A stretch of 64,000 bases of DNA from Myxocyprinus asiaticus (taxonomy: Eukaryota; Chordata; Actinopteri; Cypriniformes; Catostomidae): positions 22,814,826 through 22,878,825 of the forward strand of contig NC_059362.1 of NCBI RefSeq assembly GCF_019703515.2. The letters are read 5' to 3'. The notes below the pieces were generated by a model. The model was not told the DNA's origin. It saw nothing but the letters and a program-made list of their open reading frames with translations, and ran no database searches. Of the stretch, positions 32,621 to 45,246 are shown piece by piece; position 1 is the first letter of the stretch, and every line of letters begins with the position of its first letter. Position numbers and translations under genes: made by a program.

Positions 32621-34582
32621 TTAACCCTCTGGGGTCTGAGGGTGTTTTGGGCCCTGGAGAAGTTTTGACATGCCTTGACATTTGTGCATTTTGCAGTTGC
32701 TTAAAAACAAGTTAATGGCTAAAGTCTGATAACACTGTATTCAGCACAAACTGGGCTGCAATAATATGTGAACAACATGTATGTACATGTTTGTATTTAT
32801 GAGAAAATAATGTTTATGTGTGGTTTTTGAAAAAAACACAAATTTTAAGTCACTGAAATAAGGCCATATAGCACATATTAAATATTTGTTCAAGAAACTT
32901 TTGAGAACTGGATCTTGTAGCCTAGAGTTTTTGCTACAAAATGATGTGAAAACCATCCTGATCACTCATTCATACAAAACAATATAGTCCTTTAACTTTT
33001 GTAAGACACTTTTAGTGTTAGAAAGGCCATATGCGAGGAGGCGTGGATGATCATGAATATTGATGTGATTCACACCTGAGGAGACAAAGACCCCTCCCCT
33101 GAGAGAGAATGAATGTGAGGAGTCTTAATGATTGAATGTATTGTTTGTAGCTTTTTCACAAAATCAAGTTTAAGTTAAAAGAAGTCATCTGACTATACAT
33201 TTTCTTTACGTAAAGACTTAAAAACTTTAGATCTACACTACCGTTTAAAGGTTTTAGAACTGTAAGATTTTTTTATGTTTTTAAAAGATGTCTCTTCTGC
33301 TTACCAAGGCTGCATTTATTTGATCCAAAATACAGCAAAATCAGTGATATTGTGAAATATTTTTACTATTTAAAATAACTGTTTTCTATTTGAATATATT
33401 GTAAAATGCAATTTATTCCTGTGATCAAAGCTGAATTTTCAGCATCATTACTGCAGTCTTCAGTGTCACATGATCCTTCAGAAATTATTCTAATATGCTG
33501 ATTTTCTAATATGGGCATATTTATAGCACATTTGACACATTTACACCCAAACAGATATTTGCAAGCACAAGCTTTGTTGATGATAATGAGGCAGCATAAA
33601 CACTAGTTAAAATATAATCTAAACATTCATATTATTTTTATATCATATTACATATCATATTTATATCATACAGCATACAATTTAAATACCTGCTTTAGCC
33701 GAAACAACATTTAAATGTAAATAAAACTTGCCTATCAGGACATATTTCAAATTTCAATACCCTGAATCCTGGCTGGCAAGTCTGGAAATAGTCCAACTAG
33801 TAAAATATATACATGTTTATATAAAATAGCATGTCAACTAATGTAAGTAAAGACTTACTCATCCAAAATTATATCCTCGGCTTGATCAAGTCGCTGTTCA
33901 AACGTTCATCGTCAGAGTCCTGCTCTTCTTCTTAGGAAAATGTGAACTCTTTGTCACTATCCAGGAGCTTCCTCACCTGTGTAGCATGCCATCTTCCAAA
34001 CGCACAGAAAAGTGAATGAATCTGATGATGAACTTGAAGCTTTTTAAGGCACTGTTTGGGGCATTTACCATTTGCATTGATCGCCTCAGCACATTACCTT
34101 CCTTATGAATAGCGCGCTCTGCTGGTGGGTGTGATCACATTAGCGATAATTAGCTGAGCCAGGAGAAACTGTACATCGCTTTGTTTCATACAGATTACAT
34201 TGCAGGAGAATATTTGTTTTAAATTTAAATTGTTTTATTTAAAAGTAGACATTTTAAGCTTTCTTTAGACATATGTTTCATGTTTGTCTGATAAGAATTT
34301 GCGGAGTTTCAGTTCATTTTTTTGACGTGTGTCAGAAAGATGCTCGCGGAGACAGAGACGGCTGAAAGCGCACCCTGTTTATTTTCTTTATTTTACAAAA
34401 GCACAAGGTTTTGTTGTTATTGTGAGTGTACACAAATAAAAGTAGACCCTTTATAGTCTCTAATGATGTCTTACACTTATCTGTATGTCCAAAAATGATG
34501 GTGTATTTTAAGTTGTTTCCGCTGTTATGAGGAAAAAATCCAGCAGGACGCGCCGGCACGTCCGTCAATCCCAGAGGGTTAA
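32621..34582 (-). mobile_element. piggyBac-like element with TTAA target duplication
   Basis: The borders are TTAACCCTCTGGG on the left and, inverted, TTAACCCTCTGGG on the right. This gives a TTAA duplication and CCCT-starting ends, as in piggyBac elements. Inside, the minus strand at about 33995-33850 reads an acidic segment (QVRKLLDSDKEFTF, stop, EEEQDSDDERLNSDL) resembling the acidic N-terminus of piggyBac transposases. No catalytic domain was recognised, so it is probably a deletion derivative. Confidence 0.65.
33235..33500. repeat. Dispersed cyprinid repeat inside the piggyBac-like element
   Basis: Words CACTACCGTTTAAAGGTTT, ACCAAGGCTGCATTTATTTG and TCAGTGTCACATGATCCTTC are characteristic of a very frequent cyprinid interspersed repeat. 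I am not certain of its class. Confidence 0.6.
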
Positions 34583-35023
34583 GATCATGAGATGTCAAGC
34601 TTTGAAAAAGGACAAAAAACACTGTTAATGTACCATAAAAGTAATCCATATGACTCATGTGCTATATTCGAAGTCTTTTAAAGCAATAGGATAGCTTTGT
34701 TTGAGGAATAGACTGAAGGTGCATGCACGAATGTGATTTGAAGGCTATGGTGCAGGTCAAGATTTTTAGTCTAACAAATTAATATGGCTTCAGAAGACTT
34801 GGAATATAGCATCCAAGTTTTATGGATTAATTTCATGGTACTTTTATGGAACTTTTTGTCATTTTAGAAGCTTGACTCCCCTGGTCACTATACACTTTCA
34901 TTATATAGGAAAGAAGTATACATTTCCTTCAAAATTCCTGTAGATAAAAAGTCATATGATTTGGAGCAATATGAGGCTGATTACAAGATGACAAAATTTT
35001 AATTTTTGAGTGAAATATTCCAT

Positions 35024-35507
35024 TAAGCATGTTTGTCTATCTCTGTTCCAGTTTTGCTGCTTTGGAAGTGGCACATGTGCTGTTTGTTTGTTCACTGTGA
35101 TTAACATTCATGCTGTCTGGTTTTTTGCTTGGCACGGCTCTCACATTTTCTGTGTTTGTGGAGAAACACGAGTGCTGGAGAATGAGGGCCTCTTTGATAT
35201 TGTTTCTCTTTCGTTTCGGTCTTTGTTTACACATAAATTTGAACTGTGTTCTTTTGCTGGAAAAAAGGCGGGAGAAAATTAAACTCATCTGCTAAAGAAA
35301 TTTTTGGCACTAGCCCTCAACTTCACCCCTCCCACTCATCTTGTTCTCCACTCTCCACCCACACACACACTCACTAACTGTGACTGACAATGAAAAACAG
35401 AAGAGGTGGAGAGGCCTCAGGCTCTGTGCTGGTGTGTCTGAAAGTATTTAAACATTCCTTTTTCACTGCTGGTCTGCACTGGTGGGCCCCTCTGCAGCAT
35501 CCCTCCA

Positions 35508-35538
<31 letters not shown>

Positions 35539-35856
35539 CATCGCTTTATTTACTAATGAGAGAAGTTTGTGCTGTTCATGTCATGTTTTCCTGATGAGCC
35601 TTGGATCAATATTGAATCCTAAATCATCCCTCTCTCCCTCTTTTTCACTCTCAGACCCATTTTATTTAGCTTTATTGACATGACAAAAACTGTTCTTCTG
35701 TGTATTGCCAAAGTGTGTGCGAGCGGTTTTGTGTGTGCGGAGCATCACCTTAGTATATGACATATGCCAATAAAATTTACACACCTAGTGAAAATAAAGA
35801 AGCAAAAAATACAATAGGTATCCATTCAGAATAGGCTTTCTACGATCACCGTAGAG
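35024..35856. other. Non-coding sequence
   Basis: Several overlapping short open frames at 35010-35295 have no recognisable content. An A-rich run at about 35515-35538 is present. Confidence 0.4.
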
Positions 35857-36800
35857 TTGGGGTACTCGAGTCCGAGTCACAAGTCCAATTTTAATGGAAT
35901 TGGACTTGTCACAGACTCAGATTTTTATTCAGACTTGACTCAGACTCGAGCCTTTGGGACTCGGGATTTTTTTCAGAGTCCAGCCGAGTCCATGACATTT
36001 GTGATGCAATGAAAAAATAAATAAATAACAAAACAGAAATTAATGAACACATCTCTGTCTGCATGCAGCTGTATTAGCCTCTGAAGTCGTAGACGTAGCT
36101 AGAGTTGTTTCACTGTGTTTAAGCAAACACACGCACACACACATATGCACGTGCACAGGCACACTACCAGTACGCTTGAATGTTACTACAGAGACTACTG
36201 TATAACATCAACTACCGAGGTGGCTGGCATGACGAAAACATAAAGACGGGTATGTATTGAATGTGATAGAAATAAACAAGGCAATTTTACACAACACGGG
36301 ACCTGACAACTGGTAAAATTGCGTGTGGCATTTGTGCAGCCAAGACGGTGCTCGCATTGCGGTTTCATCGTTATTAAAAACTTAAAATCAAGAACTTCAT
36401 TGAGTCAAGTCATCCACATCATGTCTCACAGTTTACTAAAAATAGCATATTGAAATATAAATACATAAAAATAGTATTAATATTGGATATGAAGTCTTTT
36501 TAGGCTTAATGTATCTATACATGTAAGCTCTATTGTGGTCCACAGTTTTGTCAGCTTGAACTGGTCCATAATAACATGATGAATTAACTGTGTAACTTTT
36601 TAAATAGTCAGGAGGGAAAAGCGTTATTGCTAAAGCAGACAGCAACTCTAAACAGATAACCAGCACCTATTTATTATTGATTGACTGTTTTCAAAGCATT
36701 GACGAGCTGCTTAAAATACATTATTTTACAGCATTTGTCCACCATTCACAACATTCAACATGCACAATAAAATATTAGGATATTTTGGGCAGTGGAATTT
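35857..36800 (+). mobile_element. hAT element with BED finger, copy 1 (left part)
   Basis: The left end TAGAGTTGGGGTACTCGAG is followed by many GAGTC/GACTC repeats (35870-35995). The sequence to about 36800 is the inverted counterpart of 53155-54071 (for example AAAAGCATTGACAAGCTGC words). The right end of this copy was not found, so the right limit is only the end of detectable similarity. Confidence 0.65.
36306..36440 (+). pseudogene. BED-type zinc finger relic of a hAT transposase (copy 1)
   Basis: The plus strand reads GKIACGICAAKTV, then after a stop IKNFIESSHPHHVSQFTK. The Cys-x2-Cys and His-rich end match the BED zinc-finger pattern with which hAT transposases bind DNA. It is broken by an in-frame stop. 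In copy 2 the first cysteine codon is replaced by an arginine codon (TGT to CGT). Confidence 0.6.
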
Positions 36801-37706
36801 TTTGTTAATAATTTAATTATAGACTATAAAATAAATGTATTATTCAATGACAGAGTTTGTGTATGAAGCTAAACTTCATGTTTCTGCCATTCGAGCTAAT
36901 TATAACACTTATTTTCATCTGTACATGGATGCCAACATTATGTAGTAAGTTTGTTCAGAACTCAACCCCAGTTAAACCGTAACACCGGAGAATGATGTAG
37001 AGGGAACCCCCACGATCACAGCGCGGGGGCAGGCATTATGCAAATAAAACAACAAACACACCAGCAACTGTAGAACATTTGGAAACAAAGTGGATCAGAT
37101 AGAACAAATCTTGCTCAGACGTTATTTACATGCATCGCGGGGCACATTGTCTCGGTTCGCTCGGCTGCAGTGTGCGCAATACAATGCGACAAAAAGCAAT
37201 AAAGTTCCACACTATAGTGAACTACACTCATGCTATTGTAGCCTACTGTATAATGTTATTAAGTTGAGTAATAAACGTTTAATGTAATCACGAACGCTGC
37301 TGCCCTATGCGACTGTATCTTCAATGATTTTTCCTTTGAAACACAATCGTGGTGACAAATATAAGTTTTACCATGTAAAAAACATATAGAGTATAGTATA
37401 AACAAATGACCAACAATGATCTTACAGGACACAGTGTCAGTAGCAGCCACACAGCGCAAAATGGCTTATTGTGTATCTACTAGATGTAGTTTACTTTCTA
37501 CATGTTTCCAAACAGACAATAGGTAAAGCTGTTTCGAACCCGCAATTTGCAGGAAAAGACAGTATTAGATGACATGAGCAAACAGCCTGTGAGCTATCAG
37601 TCCGCATGAGACTTATAAAGAACTTCAGTTTTTAACTACTCTGCACCAACCGCTGTAACATTAAATAATATTTCTTAAAAACAACAAAATAAGCACACAC
37701 ACATTA

Positions 37707-37785
<79 letters not shown>

Positions 37786-38810
37786 TGCATTGTTGTTGTT
37801 TTTTCATTAAGGCAAACAAATTAAATTATGAATGTTCACAATGTATTTTCATTTTGATTTTCAGGAAGATAATTAAATAGCTAATATCTATGAAGCAACA
37901 GTTTAAATTTATTGAAAAAGGCTGACATTCAAGTATTTTTTTTTTTTCTGTATATCAATTCAAGGGCTAACTAAGCTATAACTTAATGCTCCCATTAATT
38001 TTGCATTGTTAGATCACCTCCTTCACATCAATATGTAAAAAAAAATAAAAATAAAATAATAATACAATATAAATAATAATATTAACAATTTAATCATAAT
38101 ATCTCTCACTTTCTTCACACTGCTAAACGATAGTGACAAAAGTGTTTCTTTGCGCCTCCTGGAGGTGATTTTGCAAACGTTTCTTACGTGTGAGAATATA
38201 AAGATTTCACGCAGTGGTACTCCCCACGGTACTAAGGCTCATTCTGGTTGCTTACCCACTGTACGTGGTGTAGAACGCGGTGAAGAAATTACTTTGCAAC
38301 TTAAAGCATGAGTGCTTTTTTCCCCCCTGTGTTGGTGTATTTCCTATTTAAAGTTTAGATGGGACACATGGGCTCCTCCTTTAAAGGCTTTGTTTACATC
38401 ACAGCAAAGAACCATGATTTGCAACCTGCTAGTCTGTTGCAGAAGGTATTAGGGGGAGTGACATTCTCATTATAGAGAGCATTTGATTGGACAAAAATCT
38501 GTGTAGTGCAGGATGAGTCATCAAAAATTTTTGGTCAGTTTTCCATTAAGAGAAAGTGTCTATTTTAAAGGTGTTTTAAAAAAAGTTAATTTTGTCAACT
38601 TTGTCACTATAATATAGATGGTTTCAAAAGCTAATAGACATGGACTAAAAGCTACAAATCTCCACTAGACTTTGATTTTATGTGGTTTTTAACTGCATAC
38701 ATTGTAAAATAATGCAGAAATAAGTAACAATAATGCAAATGGAGTAAACAGTTAATATTAACATTTAAAATAAAATACACATTGTACAAAATTAAATAAA
38801 ATAAATTACC

Positions 38811-38848
<38 letters not shown>
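36801..38848. other. AT-rich non-coding sequence with TA microsatellites
   Basis: It holds a (TA)n run at about 37709-37780 and another at about 38815-38842, next to the Tc1 element. A CpG-richer patch lies at 36960-37180, possibly more of the hAT copy. No supported gene. Confidence 0.4.
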
Positions 38849-38852
<4 letters not shown>

Positions 38853-39033
38853 GCGGACAAAAGTTTGGAATAATGTACAGATTTTGCTCTTATTGGTACT
38901 TTTATTCACCAAAGTGGCATTCAACTGATCACAATGTATAGTCAGGACATTAATAACGTGAAAAATTACTATTCAAATTTGAAAAAAAAAATGTACTTCA
39001 AAGAGTTCTCATCAAAAAATCCTACATGTGCAG

Positions 39034-40480
39034 TAGGGCTGCACCTAACAATAATTTTTTTTATCGATTAATCTAACAATTATTTTTCCGATTAGTCGAT
39101 TAATCTAACAACTAATTTTTTTCTAATTATTACTTGATTAATATAACATTTAATTAACCCAAAATAAATATAAAAAACTTGTCTCATTAATATTTCAATA
39201 TTTTATTAAATTATCTTCTCTTAAACACAAACAAATCTACAAGAAACAAAGTGTGCACTGCAGGGCATTATTCTGCAACAAAAAACAGTGTTACTATGAA
39301 TGCAAATTTTAATACAGTGAAAAAGACACTCTATTAGCACAACATAAATATATATATAAATAAATAAAAATTTCCAACATTCTTTTGAATGTCCATTTAC
39401 TAAAATAAAATATTTGATGCCATGAGTGTACCTTCATTTACTGTTACTATTATTTTGAAAGGCCATGGAAAATGAAGCAATGTGATAACAATTTTACCTG
39501 GTCGCAAAAAGTAGTCCATTAATTCACCTGATGAACTTTATTAGCAACTGACACATAAGTGCCAGCTTTACATGTCATACATTCTGCTTCCCATGGATCT
39601 CGACCTGGACGAATGCATGGGAATTATTTGTGCAAACCTTCGGTAAATTTGCACTTTCGTTTGGGCATTGTTTACACTCAGCTGTCATTTGCTGCTACTA
39701 TCAAGCAACTGTTTGATGCTTTGCGCATTCGCAGAGAAATTGACAGGCAGGAATTTGGCCAATAGTTGCTGCAAGCCTCTTATAATTGACCAATTGGTGT
39801 GTGAGAAGGCGGGACTTACAAAGATGGGTTAGAGCAATGCAAACATGTGCGCGCACACAGTGAAATATTAGACCAGATTCACATCATAATGCAACTAAAG
39901 CCGAATCCCGGACATTTGAGCAAATTTAGAAATCCCGGCCGGATGCTTTTTTAAGGTTAGAAAAAGAGGACATATCCGGGAAAAAGAGGACGTATGGTCA
40001 CCCTACATTAGGAGCGGTGCAGAAATTACTTTTAACATGGGGGCGATGAGGAAACATTTAGAAAATCAATTTAAAGTGACTACTACTAACAGAAACACGT
40101 GTTGTAATACTAATACGTCATGCTTGGGTGGGGACAAAAAGTAAACAGGACTTACGGTGCTGACTTGCTGCCGTCTTGACAAAGTGCTCCGGGATGCTTT
40201 CGCTTCAAGTGTTCGTTCATGGCGGTTGTACTGCTGTGATAAGCCATTTCCAATTTGCATAGCTTACACAGCACCACATTGTTGGGTCTCTGGCTAAAAT
40301 ACTCCCACGCTTTAGATGACCGTAGGCAAGTTTTTTTTTAGCTGCAGCTTTTTCTTTCGGGCAATCCATACTTAAACCGGGCGCTGCCATTTTAATTACT
40401 CCATTGCGATGCGCCGACGCATATTATGCAAATCGACGTATTTCTGTAATCGATTACGACGATGAATCGTCCCAGTCCTA
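39034..40480 (-). mobile_element. hAT element inserted in the Tc1 element, perfect 8-bp duplication
   Basis: ATGTGCAG occurs at 39026-39033 and again at 40481-40488. The ends are TAGGGCTGCACC and, inverted, TAGGACTGGGAC, with CGATTAATC/GTAATCGATTACG words inside. It carries a BED zinc-finger exon on the minus strand and no visible catalytic domain. Confidence 0.92.
40149..40313 (-). pseudogene. BED zinc-finger exon of hAT transposase with splice donor
   Basis: The minus strand reads [20 protein letters not shown], then [20 protein letters not shown]: Cys-x2-Cys followed by His-x4-His, a textbook BED finger. About ten residues later the sequence becomes GTAAGTCC, a good splice donor, so this looks like a first coding exon. 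The likely ATG (near 40389) is in a different frame, so one indel separates the start from the finger. Downstream exons are missing. Confidence 0.78.
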
Positions 40481-40489
40481 ATGTGCAGC

Positions 40490-41105
40490 AATGACAGCTT
40501 TGCAGATCCTTGGCATTCTAGCTGTCCATTTGTCCAGATACTCTTGTCTACAGATACTTCCTGTAGCACTTGCCATAGATGTGTCTTGTCGGGCACTTCT
40601 CATGCACCTTACAGTCTAGCTGATCCCACAAAAGCTCAATGGGTTTAAAATTCATAACACTCTTTTCCAATTATCTGTTGTCCAATGTCTGTGTTTCTTT
40701 GCCCACTCTAACCTTTTATTTTTGTTTTTCTGTTTCAAAAGTGGCTTTTTCTTTGCAATTCTTCCCATAAGGCCTGCACCCCTGAGTCTTCTCTTTAATG
40801 TTGTACATGAAACTGGTGTTGAGCGGGTAGAATTCAATGAAGCTGTCAGCTGAGGACATGTGAGGCGTCTATTTCTCAAACTAGAGACTCTGATGTACTT
40901 ATCCTCTTGTTTAGTTGTACATCTTGGCCTTCCACATCTCTTTCTGTCCTTGTTAGAGCCAGTTGTCCTTTGTCTTTAAAGACTGTAGTGTACACCTTTG
41001 TATGAAATCTTCAGTTTTTTGGCAATTTCAAGCATTGTATAGCCTTCATTCCTCAAATCAATGATTGACTGATGAGTTTCTAGAGAAAGCTGTTTCTTTT
41101 TTGCC
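40490..41105 (-). pseudogene. Tc1 transposase with catalytic-core deletion
   Basis: The minus strand from about 41105 starts MAKKKQLSLETHQSIIDLR and continues with a helix-turn-helix region. At 40879-40652 it reads LRNRRLTCPQLTASLN to LEWAKKHRHWTTDNWKRVL. After that the protein jumps to its C-terminal end (LWQVLQ, EYLDKWTARMPRICKAVIAA equivalents at 40600-40490), so the middle with most of the DDE core is missing. It is a non-functional internal deletion derivative, and the hAT copy sits just past its end. Confidence 0.85.
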
Positions 41106-41496
41106 ATTTTTGACATAACATTGACCTTAAGACATGCCAGTCTATTGCATACTGTGGCAACTCAAAAACAAACACAAAGACAATGTTAAGCTTCATTTAA
41201 CGAACCAAATAGCTTTCAACTGTGTTTGATATAATAGCAAGTGATTTTCTAGTACCAAGTTAGCAATTTAGCATGATCACTCAAGGATAAGGTGTTGGAG
41301 TGATGGCTGCTGGAAATGGGGTCTGTCAGATTTGATCAAAAATGACTTTTTTCAAATAGTGATGGTGCTGTTTTTTTACATCAGTAATGTCCTGACTATA
41401 CTTTGTGATTAGTTGAATGCCACTTTGGTGAATTAAAGTACCAATTTCCTTACGAAACAGCAAAATCTGTACATTATTACAATCTTTTGGCCGCCA

Positions 41497-41510
<14 letters not shown>

Positions 41511-41582
<72 letters not shown>
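41511..41582. repeat. (TA)n microsatellite
   Basis: A TA run preceded by a short GT run at the right border of the Tc1 element. Confidence 0.95.
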
Positions 41583-41589
<7 letters not shown>

Positions 41590-41678
41590 GAGTAAAGGTT
41601 AAAGATGAAAAATAAGGCTAATTATGCCAAAAATATAAATATAATTACTCTCTCAGTTAATTTCTCATTTACTCTCTC

Positions 41679-42040
41679 AGTAACACTTTACAATAGGTTA
41701 TATTCATTAACATTATTTAATGCATTAGGTATCATGAACTAACAATTAAATTGTTTTTCTACAGCATTTATTAATCTTGCTTTTGTGTTAATTTTTGAAA
41801 ATATGATTGGTTGTAGTTCATAATGCATTCAATACAACTTTTAATTTCAGGCAAGGCAAGTTTATTTATATAGGACAGTTCATACACAATGGTAATTCAA
41901 AGTGATTTTAAAAAGTATTTGTATGTTGAAATTAACATTAACCAAGATTAATAAGTGCTTAAGTATTGTTCACTTATCGTTCTTGTTTAGTAATGCAGTT
42001 AACTATGTTAACGTATACAACCTTATTGTATAGTGTTACC
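41679..42040. mobile_element. hAT MITE with perfect 8-bp duplication
   Basis: ACTCTCTC stands at 41671-41678 and 42041-42048. The ends AGTAACACTTTACAATAGG and, inverted, GGTAACACTATACAATAAGG are the hallmark of a common cyprinid palindromic MITE. Its centre is interrupted by an L2-like tail (41848-41918). Confidence 0.88.
41848..41918 (-). mobile_element. Short 3' tail of an L2-like LINE
   Basis: On the minus strand it reads CACTTTGAATTACCATTGTG and then CCTATATAAATAAACTTGCC, the typical 3' end of fish L2-type elements. It is 5' truncated to about 70 bases and lies inside the hAT MITE. Confidence 0.6.
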
Positions 42041-42048
42041 ACTCTCTC

Positions 42049-42861
42049 TATGTCACAAAACATGTTTCTCTTTTCATCTCCCAGATTTCTCCCTTTTATC
42101 TGTCCTCTGAATTCCCTCTCTCATCTCATCCCTCCATATCTCTCATGCTACATATCTATCTCACCCTTTCCCTCCTTCCCACTTAACCATTATCTAATTG
42201 ACCTCTGTAATTAGAGACACTCTTGCTCTTCCTGTGTGGTTTGAGCGTGTGGTGTCTGTCTCTCAGAATTAGGCTTAGCCAAGAGAGACCCGAACAGCAT
42301 GTCAAATGGCCTGCATCTCATTCTGAGATGTTTTTAGTCATAAACATGCATTTGAGGCAGGGCTAAGCGTCAGCGCTGAGCAAGGGTCTAATGCGCCACA
42401 TGTGTCTGACATCAATTTGCTCTCCATTTGTGTGCCGTGGCTCCCCATCTAAACAAGACTCCGTGTCCATGTGTGTTTTTGATATCTGATGTATCTGAGA
42501 ATTGTTTTTACTTAAGACCCTTGTGAAGGCCAGAAAAGGAAAGATGGTGCTGAGGGAAAACTAAATTCAGAGAGAAGAAAATGAAGTTGATGCATTGTGA
42601 GACTTTGTTTCCCATACGCAAGGCTGAGGAGAACTTAAGTTCCCTCTAGTTTCTACTTTGTTCTCTCTTTCTTTTTTGTTGTTAAGGGGTAGAGCAGATG
42701 AGTAGTGTCATGTGTGTTTGCATGTGCTGTTGTTTTCCATGAAAACAGTGAAAAAAATAAAAGGAATGAAAGTAACCTAAATGAGGCCAATGTGCAACCG
42801 CTAATTATGAAGCTGTTTGAGGAGGGGGTGACGGGTCCAACAAACACTCTCCACATGAATG

Positions 42862-42892
<31 letters not shown>

Positions 42893-43578
42893 CTCGGTTG
42901 TTCGATTGTTTGTCTGTTTGTTCTTTTTTTGTCTGTCATTCAGTTGTCTTTCTTTCATTTGTTTTTGTGTTATATTTGTTCTTTTTGTTAATTTTTCATT
43001 TGTTTGATCAGTTCATTGTACTTTCATGTTGTTCATATGTATTTCTATATTCTTTCCTTTGTTTTCTATTTTGTTCATTTGTTTGTCCATGCATGTTTGT
43101 TTGTTTCTTTCATATGAAATAATTTTATAAATAATTTTTTCTTATTTGTTTTAATTCTTCCTTTTAATATATTTTTGTTTGTTTGTTTATAAATTCATCT
43201 TTGTTTTTTCATTCTTTATATATATATATATTTGTTATATATATACTTTCTTTCTTTCTTACATTTATACATTCCTGTCTTTTTTGTTAGTTTACTTTCT
43301 TTTAATTATCAATGGATGGCATGGGTGGGGGTGGAGGGGTTGTGCAGTGAATGCACATGAGTCAGCGCTGCTATTCAAATCCTTCAGTGCTCAGAGGATA
43401 AAGTACTGTATCATTCCTTCATCTCTGTTCTTAATGCGAGTTGTTCTCATCCTCGTAATTTTCTTACGAGCGACTAATGTCTTAACTTTGGAATTAAGTG
43501 TGTTTATTTAAAAGGAAGACAAAGACTTACTCACATTTTTTAATGCAATCTGTGAGTTCAGTCATCGGTAATTGTTAC
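42049..43578. other. Non-coding, pyrimidine- and T-rich low-complexity sequence
   Basis: (CTTT)n at about 42863-42892 is followed by long degenerate TTTG/TTTC-rich sequence to about 43310. The Phe/Leu-rich open frames here are composition artefacts. No gene seen. Confidence 0.55.
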
Positions 43579-45246
43579 AGTGTGTGCAGTGCTGGGTAGT
43601 AAGAGATTACATGTAATATGGATTACATAATTAGATGAAAATGAAGTACTTGTAATTGGATTCAATTACATTTTAAAATACTCATAATCGGACTACAGTT
43701 GCTTTTTTATGGATTACATGATTACATGTTAATTAGGCAATGGCAGTTTATTGTTTATAATTTATTGATCACTGTAATTTTTCTCTTTTTTAAATCTTTT
43801 CAATTTTTTACTCTAAATCAGCCTACCTATGATATACATTCAGTAACTCTTGTTCCGAGTGCCTTAGGAAGAGGGTTGTGAAATTCCACAGACCTGATAC
43901 TCCTCATTCTATGTGTTTGGAAGTGTTTTGTCCATCAAAATGCCCAAATACACATCATTTTATATTCACAATGTAATCCAATTGCATTAGCGCACTAAAA
44001 TAAGTTTTTGTTTCGTGAATTGCTTTTGTACTCAGCTTTTTTTTTTTTTTTTGCTTTAGTAATAACTTTGAGGCCGTTTTTGTGACGTTGATTCTCAAAT
44101 ATAACTGGTCTGATCTCTCACCACACATGGACTGCGTTTGTAAAATGCCGAAATTGCATGACCACGTTTGTGTAACGCACCCCAGAAACCTGTTCATATT
44201 TCTAGAAAGTCCCATAAGAAATACCCGATAAACTCAAATAACAGAGTTAGATTAGAAGTAGTGTTGGGTTCGAGTCCACCTTAGTCGAGTCCGAGTCAAG
44301 TCCAAGTCTTTAAACAATCGAGTCCGAGATGAGTCCGAGTCCAAAAGGGGCTGAGTCAGACTCAAGACCGAGTCCATAACAGGCCGAGTCCGAGTCAAGT
44401 CCAAATGAATCTATTCATGAATCTGAATTCAAATTGTAACCGTAAACTCAACATCCATATTTTAAGCTTATTTTAACTTTCACAACTAATAAAATACAGT
44501 CAATATGAATGTAACAAAAACACCTTTATATTTTATTATTAGTTTCCTGCTGAACAAACTTCAAAGTGGTTTCAGAATGAAAGCATATGCTTTAGGTGTA
44601 TGAAGACCTTCAGCACAATTCTAATTGCATTCTGTTGACATTTCAGTTATTTGTTGCTTTTTCCCCTCCAGTCAAATATAGACTAAAGAAAGTGAAAGCT
44701 GTGTTAGTCATTACAACCAGAGTTATTATTGTTTCGAATTTTAATTTTGTTTTTTATTTTTACTTCATTTTCAATTTGTCCTTTCAATTTAGTTTACTTT
44801 TATCTAAAATGATCCCTATCTAAAGAAATAATATATACTGAGATTTCTTTTTTGTCTCTATCATGCCGACTGGTTTGGGAAAATAATGAGTCAACAGAGT
44901 AGTAATTAGCACTTGCTGAGAAGTTGCATCTCACAACTTGACTGCAAATGCTACATCCGAAAACAATGGTAAAGCCCATTGCTAATATTAGGGCCATTTA
45001 ACACGGACATGATTGTTAATTCACGGAAAACGTCGGGCTGTTCTACGCACTGCTTGTGCACCTAAACCCCTGATGCGTCCGTGTGTTATCGTTTAAAAAA
45101 CAATAAGAGGTATCATAAAAATGTATTTAGTACTAACTTGAAGAAGCTATTTGACAACAGATACTCACATATATTCCACAGGACAAAAATAGTAACTGAA
45201 TTTAAACAAATTATCCTGTTCTTAAGTTTACATTCCCTTGGTTCTA

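Larger units (their letters stand above)
32467..35023. mobile_element. Palindromic MITE (Angel-like) split by a piggyBac-like insertion
   Basis: The left arm starts AAAGGAATAGTTCACCCC (32467) and the right arm ends TTTGAGTGAAATATTCCATTAA (35023). Between the arms, the TTAA-bordered element at 32621-34582 interrupts the sequence. Outside that insertion the two halves read as one decayed palindrome of about 600 bases. Confidence 0.6.
38849..41498 (-). mobile_element. Tc1-like transposon, interrupted by a hAT element
   Basis: The ends ACTGGCGGACAAAAGTTTGG (left) and, inverted, ACTGGCGGCCAAAAGATTG (right) begin inverted repeats sharing TAATGTACAGATTTTGCT and CACCAAAGTGGCATTCAACT. TA-repeat DNA flanks both sides, consistent with TA target choice. 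Without the 1447-bp hAT insertion plus its 8-bp duplication it would be about 1.2 kb. It carries a minus-strand transposase with an internal deletion. Confidence 0.9.

Noticed and set aside
35010..35295. Overlapping open frames after a CTGTTCCAG acceptor-like site
   Set aside because: Composition is T-rich, three frames are open at once, and there is no recognisable protein and no convincing donor.
42653..43511. Hydrophobic Phe/Leu-rich frames resembling membrane proteins
   Set aside because: They come from (CTTT)n and TTTG-rich low complexity and overlap in several frames.
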